Below, piece by piece: positions 1-5,561 of a stretch of DNA of 14,879 nt. The stretch's first letter is position 1; every line of letters begins with the position of its first letter. The position numbers and the translations under genes were made by a program. The stretch covers positions 1 through 14,879 of the forward strand of contig JANTGD010000047.1 in NCBI GenBank assembly GCA_024763135.1. The letters are read 5' to 3'. Below the pieces are notes generated by a model. It did not search any database and was not told the DNA's origin. It saw only the letters and a program-made list of their open reading frames with translations. Origin of the DNA: Thiotrichales bacterium. Its GTDB lineage: Bacteria > Pseudomonadota > Gammaproteobacteria > UWMA-0217.

Positions 1-120
1 GAAAAACTCTCAGCTGGCACGATCCAGCGTTAATTGTGGCTCAAAATGCTCATTTACTGCGTGTAAACTGCGCTTTTTCTCCAGATTTTGCCTTGTCCCG
101 CACTCACCTGAGAGTTTTTC
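1..120. repeat. Short inverted-repeat element, cut by window start
   Basis: The first 13 bases (GAAAAACTCTCAG) are an exact inverted copy of 108-120 (CTGAGAGTTTTTC), which continues into AACAGCCTG. About 95 bp lie between. The left arm starts at the window edge, so the true element probably extends further left. No transposase fits inside. The arrangement resembles a small non-autonomous element or REP-like palindrome. A small hairpin (GCTGG/CCAGC) lies just inside the left arm. The 66-codon reading frame crossing this region has no recognisable family and is treated as non-coding. Confidence 0.5.
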
Positions 121-328
121 AACAGCCTGTTAGGTTAGCCAGTAGGCGAGGTGCATCAAAAATCCAACTACAATTTGCTGCTTCTCGCAACGAGTTCTAT
201 TCTCGGACAGGCGAAATCCAGAAGAGCGCGGCCTAATAATTGCTTTGACCCTTGCGGCTGCACAGCGTAACGTCTGGGGCATGCGACACGAGCGGTCGCT
301 GCGCTTTTCTCATCATCAGTGATCCCGA
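121..328. other. Gene-free leader before glgC
   Basis: There is no convincing gene in this stretch, and with the repeat on its left the gap before glgC is over 300 bases. A weak sigma-70-like pair (TTGACC at 245-250, TAACGT at 268-273, 17-base spacer) could start glgC transcription, but the -10 matches consensus at only three positions. No terminator with a T-run is visible. Confidence 0.4.
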
Positions 329-1549
329 ATGCTTGAAAGTACCTTGACTGTCATACTTGCCGGAGGGCATGGCTCCCGGCTGAGGCCGCTCACTAGTGAG
401 CGTGCTAAACCAGCGGTACCCTTTGGGGGGAAATACCGTATTATTGATTTTTGCCTGGTGAATTGCCTGCATTCAGGACTGCGCCGTATTTTGGTGCTTA
501 CCCAATATAAATCCCATTCGCTGCAAAAACATCTGCGTGACGGCTGGTCGCTGTTCAATCCGGAGCTGGGGGAGTACATCACGGCGGTGCCCCCCCAAAT
601 GCGTACCGGTGAAAGTTGGTACAGTGGGACGGGCGATGCCGTTTTTCAGAATTTATATATGCTCGAACGCAGTGGCGCTGAGCAGGTGTTAATACTGTCC
701 GGTGATCATATCTATCGCATGGATTACGCTGCGATGTTGGAGTTCCACCGTGAGCGAGGTGCGGCTGTGAGCATCGCAACGATGCAGGTACCGGTCACAC
801 AGGCGCAGCAATTCGGTGTGGTATCGATCGATGCTGAACGGCGCATTCAGCAATTTATCGAAAAGCCAGACGTGATACAGCCTGAGTGGGAGCAGGCCGG
901 TATGGTGACCGTCTCGATGGGGATTTATGTGATTTCTATGGATCTGTTGGTGGATACGCTCCGGGCCGACCATGAGCGCCCCAAATCCCAACATGATTTC
1001 GGGCGTGACATTATCCCCAACCTAATTGCACATTATGGCGTGTATGCTTATGAATTTGGGGGGGCGGCCGGACGCGTGAGTCAAGATCGGTATTGGCGAG
1101 ACGTGGGCACGCTGGATAGTTACTTCGAGGCGAATATGGGGCTGCTGGATCCTGTGCCTTCATTAGATATTTATCAACCAGAATGGCCCATCCGGACCTA
1201 TGAAGCGCAGTATCCTCCTGCCCGCACGGTGCCGGGACAAACGGGTAACGAGGGGATTTTTATCAACTCCATTGTTTCCGGTGGTGTGGTCATTAGTGGG
1301 GGTGGGGTTCAGCATTCGATTTTATTTCCCAATGTGCGCGTGGGGGAGGATGCAATGATATTCAACTCCATTTTATTCAACGATGTACGCGTGGGGGAAG
1401 GCGCACAATTACAAAACTGCATCATTGATAAAGATGTCGTCATACCCGCCAGAGCGAAAATCGGCTTTGATCGCGAGCAGGACGCAGAACGCTTCACAAT
1501 TTCAGAAAAAGGAATTGTAGTGGTTCCCAAAGGTTATCGGTTTAGCTAA
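329..1549 (+). CDS. glgC: Glucose-1-phosphate adenylyltransferase (ADP-glucose pyrophosphorylase)
   Basis: This enzyme makes ADP-glucose and pyrophosphate from ATP and glucose-1-phosphate, the committed step of bacterial glycogen synthesis in the cytoplasm. The 406 residues cover the whole family length. The nucleotidyltransferase domain occupies roughly residues 5-275: the N-terminal motif AGGHGSRLRPLT (11-22), the catalytic loop SGDHIYRMDY (124-133, Asp126), the sugar-phosphate motif FIEKP (176-180, Lys179), and YWRDVGTLDSY (255-265). A left-handed beta-helix of hexapeptide-type repeats fills about 305-375. The ATG at 329 gives the canonical N-terminus, although no strong Shine-Dalgarno precedes it. 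The gene stands alone; glgA, glgB and glgP are not in the window. A link to the nitrogen genes downstream (storing carbon when nitrogen is short) is inference only, and 122 bp separate it from nasT. Identity is secure. Confidence 0.96.
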   Translation: MLESTLTVILAGGHGSRLRPLTSERAKPAVPFGGKYRIIDFCLVNCLHSGLRRILVLTQYKSHSLQKHLRDGWSLFNPELGEYITAVPPQMRTGESWYSGTGDAVFQNLYMLERSGAEQVLILSGDHIYRMDYAAMLEFHRERGAAVSIATMQVPVTQAQQFGVVSIDAERRIQQFIEKPDVIQPEWEQAGMVTVSMGIYVISMDLLVDTLRADHERPKSQHDFGRDIIPNLIAHYGVYAYEFGGAAGRVSQDRYWRDVGTLDSYFEANMGLLDPVPSLDIYQPEWPIRTYEAQYPPARTVPGQTGNEGIFINSIVSGGVVISGGGVQHSILFPNVRVGEDAMIFNSILFNDVRVGEGAQLQNCIIDKDVVIPARAKIGFDREQDAERFTISEKGIVVVPKGYRFS

Positions 1550-1671
1550 TCTTCGCGGACTCCGCACAGCAACACGTGGTTCATGAGATAACAACGATGG
1601 GCAGATTCGTGTATCGTTCAGCGTTCGCGGTGTAGTCGCTTAACCCTTCATGCAATTTCAAACATTTCGAC

Positions 1672-2277
1672 ATGCCAGATAGTCCTGCGAAGAAACCCCT
1701 GCGTGTCATGTTGATTGATGACAAATCAGATCGTCGCACGATGCTCAACCAAGCGCTGGAACAGGTGGATTGCGCGCTCGTCGCGTGTGTGACTAATGAT
1801 GATGATCTACTCTCGACAGTGGAAAAATGCAATCCTGATGTGATTTTGATAGATATCGAAGCGCCTGGCCGGGATACTATTGAGAGTCTTGAGTCGGTGC
1901 ATAGTAAGGCACCGCGACCTATGGTGATGTTTTCTCAGGACGAGGACAATATCACCATAAAACGCGCCACGCAGGCGGGAGTTATGGCCTATGTTGCCGA
2001 TGGCGTTGCTGCGTCTCCCCGGGTTCGACCGATTATTGATGCGGCCATGGCGCGCTTCGAGCATTTCAAGGAACTCGAATCGGAGCTGCAGAAAGTGCGC
2101 CGGCAATTGGATGAGCGCAAACTCATCGAAAAAGCCAAAGGTATCATCATGACACAACGTGGCATGGGTGAAGAAGAGGCGTATCAAGCGATGCGCAAGC
2201 TCGCGATGGATACGAATCGTCGTTTGGTCGAGATTGCTCAATCGATTGTCGACGCAGCGGCGTTACTGAGTTCCTAG
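1672..2277 (+). CDS. nasT: NasT-type ANTAR transcription antiterminator
   Basis: This is an RNA-binding response-regulator-like protein that lets RNA polymerase read through leader terminators of nitrate assimilation operons. Residues 8-122 form a receiver fold: the acidic pair Asp16/Asp17, Asp61 in LIDIEAPGRD at the phospho-acceptor position, and Ser88. The conserved receiver lysine is missing (AYVADG, 106-111), as is usual for NasT, so phosphorylation is unlikely to be the signal. A charged helix (131-150) leads into the ANTAR domain (about 143-198), recognisable by EKAKGIIMTQRGMGEEEAY and the following helices. In known systems the nitrate sensor NasS sequesters NasT until nitrate or nitrite releases it; no nasS lies beside this gene. 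The target RNA is visible in the nrtA leader about 470 bp downstream. The start has no clear ribosome binding site, but 201 residues is the normal family length. Confidence 0.93.
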   Translation: MPDSPAKKPLRVMLIDDKSDRRTMLNQALEQVDCALVACVTNDDDLLSTVEKCNPDVILIDIEAPGRDTIESLESVHSKAPRPMVMFSQDEDNITIKRATQAGVMAYVADGVAASPRVRPIIDAAMARFEHFKELESELQKVRRQLDERKLIEKAKGIIMTQRGMGEEEAYQAMRKLAMDTNRRLVEIAQSIVDAAALLSS

Positions 2278-2318
2278 ACAATCCATCGCAAGGAAGTTCT
2301 GATTCATTCTGGCGCGAG

Positions 2319-2423
2319 CAGATTGTGGCGAAAAATCGTCCAGTTCAAGGCGCGGATTGCAGGTAATAGCTGGCTATTGCGAAGATCCGCAACGCAGAAG
2401 TGGGCGATTTTGCGCCGTAAGAT
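2319..2423. repeat. Long imperfect hairpin repeat (MITE/REP-like)
   Basis: About 100 bp fold on a centre near 2371-2372. The core is AATAGC-TG-GCTATT (2365-2378), flanked by GCGGAT (2353-2358) and ATCCGC (2384-2389). The outer arms, GGCGAAAAATCG near 2327 and CGATTTTGCGCC near 2405, are also complementary with a few mismatches. The arms are too imperfect and too long for a terminator and there is no T-run, so an interspersed repeat is more likely. The 94-codon reading frame starting at 2323 is just a translation of this repeat and the regulatory DNA after it. Confidence 0.55.
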
Positions 2424-2500
2424 GCCGAGTTGCGAATTGATCAGAGCTTCCGTAAGAGCTTTCGTTAGTCCATCTGCAGTGTTCAGTCGCCAAGGCAAGG

Positions 2501-2539
2501 TGCTTGGTTTTGGTGCGCAAGGGGCTAGCTATTGGTGCA
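2501..2539 (+). promoter_or_regulatory. Two possible NtrC enhancer sites
   Basis: Two 17-bp stretches, 2501-2517 and 2523-2539, each contain a strong TTGGTGC half-site and a weak opposite half. Each matches about 12 of 17 positions of the palindromic NtrC consensus (TGCACC-N5-GGTGCA). Their centres are 22 bp apart, about two helical turns, and lie about 200-225 bp upstream of the predicted start of transcription. That placement is normal for a sigma-54 enhancer. The left half-sites are poor, so this call rests on context. Confidence 0.4.
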
Positions 2540-2625
2540 AAGAGATGCTGATATCATCCGAGAAGACTCTTTGCAGCGGAGTTTTGACCACGGTTGATGG
2601 GGTGTAGGTTTGCTGCTGAGGGCCT

Positions 2626-2661
2626 GGGCTAAGCAATTGATAAATATCAATCAACTAGCCC
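2626..2661. promoter_or_regulatory. Palindrome containing an IHF-like site
   Basis: A 36-bp symmetric inverted repeat has outer arms GGGCTA and TAGCCC, and inner arms ATTGATA and TATCAAT around AA. On the minus strand, 2642 to 2630 reads TATCAATTGCTTA, a full match to the IHF consensus WATCAANNNNTTR. On the plus strand, 2645-2657 matches with one mismatch. It lies between the possible NtrC sites and the sigma-54 promoter, where IHF usually bends DNA to bring the enhancer to the polymerase. The symmetry could also mark an operator for another dimeric regulator. Confidence 0.5.
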
Positions 2662-2707
2662 GAGTATCAATCCTCGATGCCCTTAGCTAAGGACAAGAGC
2701 AGTCGTT

Positions 2708-2722
2708 TGGCACGTTGTTTGC
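2708..2722 (+). promoter_or_regulatory. Sigma-54 (RpoN) promoter of the nrt-nir-nas operon
   Basis: TGGCAC-N5-TTGC matches the sigma-54 consensus exactly, with the -24 GG (2709-2710) and -12 GC (2721-2722) separated by the required 10 bases. Transcription should start near 2734, giving a leader of about 213 nt before nrtA. Sigma-54 promoters need an activator; for nitrate assimilation in proteobacteria this is typically NtrC under nitrogen limitation. The match quality, position and downstream genes agree. Confidence 0.85.
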
Positions 2723-2746
2723 TTATATGACTCAAGCGTGACTCAA

Positions 2747-2778
2747 GGCCCAATGGTGGGTCTGCCCAATGGCGGGCG
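2747..2778 (+). ncRNA. ANTAR (NasT) binding RNA: tandem hexaloop hairpins
   Basis: Two 16-nt hairpins are directly adjacent. The first (2747-2762) has stem GGCCC/GGGTC and loop AATGGT. The second (2763-2778) has stem TGCCC/GGGCG and loop AATGGC. Both loops are six bases with A at position 1 and G at position 4, the AnnGnn pattern recognised by ANTAR-domain proteins as a dimeric hairpin pair. The pair begins about 13 nt after the predicted transcription start and lies 52 nt before the terminator arm. The nasT product encoded just upstream is the obvious ligand. Confidence 0.86.
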
Positions 2779-2830
2779 TGAGCACACAATCAGTTTAGAC
2801 GACCAGTGTTGGTCAGGCTTTGGATAAAGA

Positions 2831-2886
2831 CGTCCATTTGTCGACGGTTTTTCTATAAAACCGTCGAGAGATGGGCGTTTTTTTTT
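2831..2886 (+). terminator. Leader intrinsic terminator (attenuator) before nrtA
   Basis: The inner stem is 11 bp and perfect (TCGACGGTTTT 2841-2851 with AAAACCGTCGA 2857-2867, loop TCTAT). It is extended by an outer stem, CGTCCAT (2831-2837) with ATGGGCG (2871-2877), across a 3-base internal loop. Nine T residues follow (2878-2886). This is a strong Rho-independent terminator located between the promoter and nrtA, so transcription of the whole operon should depend on read-through. With the hexaloop pair upstream it forms a complete antitermination leader, similar in layout to the NasR-controlled nasF leader of Klebsiella. Confidence 0.9.
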
Positions 2887-2946
2887 GCCCTGATGGTTTG
2901 TATGAACATTTTAATTAGATTTTTTGGAACAGAGGATAACTCGATA

Positions 2947-4350
2947 ATGACTAAGGTGATTGCGTTTAATCAAAAACGCCGTAGCTTTCTCAAGCGAACG
3001 ACTTTGGCGGCCGCCATGGCGCTGGGGTTCGGTTTGGGCGTAGGGACTGCCGCTGCGGAAGTGGGGGAGCCCGAAAAGGAAGACCTCAAGTTTGGCTTTA
3101 TTAAACTGACCGATATGGCGCCATTGGCGATCGCGTATGAAAAGGGTTTTTTTGAAGACGAAGGCTTGTACGTAACGCTCGAAGCACAAGCCAATTGGAA
3201 AGTGTTGCTTGATGGTGTGATTGATGGTCAGCTCGACGGCGCGCATATGCTGGCTGGCCAGCCTTTGGCCGCGACCATTGGGTTTGGCACCAAAGCGCAT
3301 ATTATTACACCGTTCAGTATGGATCTCAACGGAAATGGCATTACCGTCTCCAATGATATCTGGAAGCAAATGAAGCCGCATATTCCAAAACAAAAAGACG
3401 GTAAGCCGGTCCACCCTATTAAGGCGGATGCCTTGAAACCTGTGGTTGAAGAATTCAAAAAAGAAGGTAAGCCGTTCAAAATGGGGATGGTATTTCCGGT
3501 TTCAACACACAACTACGAGCTACGCTACTGGTTAGCATCAGGTGGTATACATCCGGGATATTATGCGCCGCAAAAAGGTGATATTGCAGGCACGCTCCAG
3601 GCTGATGCATTACTCTCTGTGACCCCGCCACCGCAAATGCCCGCGACACTCGAAGCCGGCACGATCTATGGCTACTGTGTGGGTGAGCCTTGGAATCAGC
3701 AGGCGGTGTTCAAAGGTATTGGGGTGCCGGTCATTACTGATTATGAAATCTGGAAAGACAATCCAGAAAAAGTATTTGGCATGACCAAAGAGTTTACTGA
3801 GAAATACCCGAATACCACGGTACGGGTTGTAAAAGCACTGATACGCGCAGGTAAATGGTTGGATGAGAACGACAATGCGAATCGGCCAGAGGCGGTGAAG
3901 ATTCTATCTGAATCTAAATATGTGGGTGCCGATTACGATGTCATTGCCAACTCGATGACCGGTACCTTCGAATATGAAAAGGGTGATAAGCGGGAAGTGC
4001 CTGATTTCAATGTATTCTTTCGCTATAACGCAACTTATCCCTACTATTCAGATGCTGTCTGGTATCTCACGCAAATGCGCCGTTGGGGACAGATTCCTGA
4101 ATATAAGTCAGACGACTGGTACGACGAAGTCGCAAAAAAGGTTTATCGTCCGGATATCTATAAAACAGCTGCTTTGGAGCTGATTTCAGAGGGCAAGGTG
4201 ACAAAGGACGAATTTCCAGATTTTGCAACTGAAACGGGTTATAAGCCGGCAACTTCTGAATTTATCGATGGTATTACTTATGATGGTAGCAAGCCGAATG
4301 CCTATATCGATAGTCTGAAAATTGGTTTGAAAGGTAAAGAAAAACTGTAA
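2947..4350 (+). CDS. nrtA: Nitrate/nitrite ABC transporter substrate-binding protein, Tat-exported
   Basis: This periplasmic (possibly lipid- or membrane-associated) protein captures nitrate and nitrite and delivers them to the NrtB permease. The start at 2947 is preferred over the ATG at 2806. The longer version would translate the terminator hairpin, whereas 2947 follows AGAGGA (2930-2935) and gives a 467-residue protein opening with a twin-arginine signal: RRSFLK (11-16), a hydrophobic stretch (18-33) and a TAAA|E cleavage region (34-38). The mature part is the NrtA/CmpA-type bilobal binding protein, with LTDMAPLAIAYEKGFF (54-69), Trp84, DGAHMLAGQPL (97-107), STHNY (186-190, His188) and CVGEPWN (244-250, Glu247). 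These regions carry the nitrate-contacting residues in cyanobacterial NrtA. A hairpin follows the stop codon, then nrtB after 96 bp. CmpA-type bicarbonate binding is the main alternative, but the nitrate and nitrite reductase genes downstream argue for nitrate. Confidence 0.94.
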   Translation: MTKVIAFNQKRRSFLKRTTLAAAMALGFGLGVGTAAAEVGEPEKEDLKFGFIKLTDMAPLAIAYEKGFFEDEGLYVTLEAQANWKVLLDGVIDGQLDGAHMLAGQPLAATIGFGTKAHIITPFSMDLNGNGITVSNDIWKQMKPHIPKQKDGKPVHPIKADALKPVVEEFKKEGKPFKMGMVFPVSTHNYELRYWLASGGIHPGYYAPQKGDIAGTLQADALLSVTPPPQMPATLEAGTIYGYCVGEPWNQQAVFKGIGVPVITDYEIWKDNPEKVFGMTKEFTEKYPNTTVRVVKALIRAGKWLDENDNANRPEAVKILSESKYVGADYDVIANSMTGTFEYEKGDKREVPDFNVFFRYNATYPYYSDAVWYLTQMRRWGQIPEYKSDDWYDEVAKKVYRPDIYKTAALELISEGKVTKDEFPDFATETGYKPATSEFIDGITYDGSKPNAYIDSLKIGLKGKEKL

Positions 4351-4372
4351 AAGGTTTTTCCAGACTCCCAAG

Positions 4373-4403
4373 CGTGGGTCTCTCTGTTAAAGAAAGACCC
4401 ACG
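4373..4403 (+). promoter_or_regulatory. Intercistronic stem-loop between nrtA and nrtB
   Basis: CGTGGGTCT (4373-4381) pairs exactly with AGACCCACG (4395-4403) across a 13-base loop. No T-run follows, so it is unlikely to stop transcription. A stem-loop directly after a binding-protein gene is a common arrangement that shields the upstream message from 3' exonucleases and raises expression of the binding protein over the permease. That role is inferred here. A smaller stem, GCTAA/TTAGC (4411-4426), follows it. Confidence 0.6.
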
Positions 4404-4446
4404 ATCAAAAGCTAAACATTGTTAGCGGATAGCTAGGATAACAAGC

Positions 4447-5475
4447 ATGGCTTCATTGACTGATTCCAATACTTTTAATTTTTCCCGTTTGGGAAGTTAT
4501 TTTTCAACTATAAATTCAATCACCGTGGCCAAAGCGCTAAGCAACCTGGTCAAAAATTTAATGGTGCCCCTGATCGCTTTTCTTATCTTTTTAGGCTTGT
4601 GGAGTGTTGGTGCGAAACATGTGCAGACATCGCTCGGCGTGCTACCCGGTCCAGCTAAGGTCTGGGAGCAGGCGATCTCACTGTATGATGAACACAAAGC
4701 AGAACGCGCCAAGGCTGACGCATTTTACGAGCGTCTGCAGAAGCGGGTAGATAAAGCCAAAGCCGATGGTAAGCCGCAAGCGCGAATCGATAAAATCGCC
4801 TCGCGAAAATATACCGGTAAAGAAACCTTTTTTGATCAGATCTTCACCAGCCTCTGGACTGTAATGGCAGGATTTATCCTGGCCTCAGTGATCGCAATTC
4901 CCATTGGGATTGCTTCAGGTATGAGTCCTACGTTGTATTCTGCCCTGAATCCTTTGATTCAACTATTCAAGCCGGTGTCGCCTCTGGCTTGGCTGCCGCT
5001 GGTCACCATGGTGGTGTCTGCGTTGTATGTATCAAAGGATCCTATGTTCTCCAAATCTTTTCTTACCTCTGCGTTTACCGTAACGCTGTGTTGTCTGTGG
5101 CCGACGATTATCAATACTACGGTAGGCGTATCCGGAGTGAGTAAGGACCTGCTTAATGTGAGCCGCGTACTCCGGCTCAATGTATTGACAAAAACACTTA
5201 AAATTATCGTCCCTTCGGCACTGCCCATGATGTTCACAGGGTTACGCCTCTCTCTGGGTATCGGGTGGATGGTTTTGATTGCGGCAGAAATGCTTGCACA
5301 GAACCCCGGTCTGGGTAAATTCGTGTGGGACGAATTTCAAAATGGCAGCTCCAATTCTCTTGCGCGCATTATGGTTGCAGTGCTGGTGATTGGATTAATC
5401 GGCTTTTTACTCGATCGTGGCATGCTGATGTTGCAGCGTTCCTTCAGTTGGGACAAAAATGCCATTCTACGCTGA
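4447..5475 (+). CDS. nrtB: Nitrate ABC transporter permease
   Basis: This is the inner-membrane channel subunit for nitrate import, of the NrtB/SsuC/TauC type. Its 342 residues comprise a cytoplasmic N-terminus, a first membrane helix (about 38-55), and a long charged segment rich in Lys, Glu and Arg (about 82-126). The binding-protein-dependent permease core (about 135-330) has further helices near 136-157, 178-195, 206-222, 260-283 and 306-323. The ATPase-docking loop is the stretch RVLRLNVLTKTLKIIVPSAL (240-259), an EAA-type motif before the conserved LGIGWMVLIAAEML (270-283). AGGATA about 10 bases ahead of the ATG serves as the ribosome binding site. The charged insert should lie on the periplasmic face and lengthens the protein relative to the core family. 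Substrate is assigned from the neighbours. Confidence 0.93.
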   Translation: MASLTDSNTFNFSRLGSYFSTINSITVAKALSNLVKNLMVPLIAFLIFLGLWSVGAKHVQTSLGVLPGPAKVWEQAISLYDEHKAERAKADAFYERLQKRVDKAKADGKPQARIDKIASRKYTGKETFFDQIFTSLWTVMAGFILASVIAIPIGIASGMSPTLYSALNPLIQLFKPVSPLAWLPLVTMVVSALYVSKDPMFSKSFLTSAFTVTLCCLWPTIINTTVGVSGVSKDLLNVSRVLRLNVLTKTLKIIVPSALPMMFTGLRLSLGIGWMVLIAAEMLAQNPGLGKFVWDEFQNGSSNSLARIMVAVLVIGLIGFLLDRGMLMLQRSFSWDKNAILR

Positions 5476-5561
5476 GTGTTAACCCATTAAATATTGGTGC
5501 AATGCCCGGAAGCATGCCGAATGTTGCAAAGTTTCCCAGGCGTAACCAGGAACATTAAAAC

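Noticed and set aside
36..236. 66-codon frame near the left edge
   Set aside because: It overlaps the inverted-repeat element, lacks a ribosome binding site and has low-quality composition.
245..273. Sigma-70 promoter for glgC
   Set aside because: TTGACC is good and spacing is 17, but the -10 (TAACGT) matches only three of six positions; too weak to list as a feature.
2323..2607. 94-codon plus-strand frame between nasT and nrtA
   Set aside because: It translates the hairpin repeat and the candidate enhancer DNA, has no ribosome binding site and no recognisable family.
2801..2814. Third leader hairpin GACCA-GTGT-TGGTC as part of the ANTAR motif
   Set aside because: Its loop has four bases, not six; it may be a spacer stem but is not a NasT site by the known rule.
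4411..4426. Second ANTAR-type hexaloop after nrtA (GCTAA-ACATTG-TTAGC)
   Set aside because: The loop has T, not G, at position 4 and the hairpin has no matching partner hairpin or terminator.
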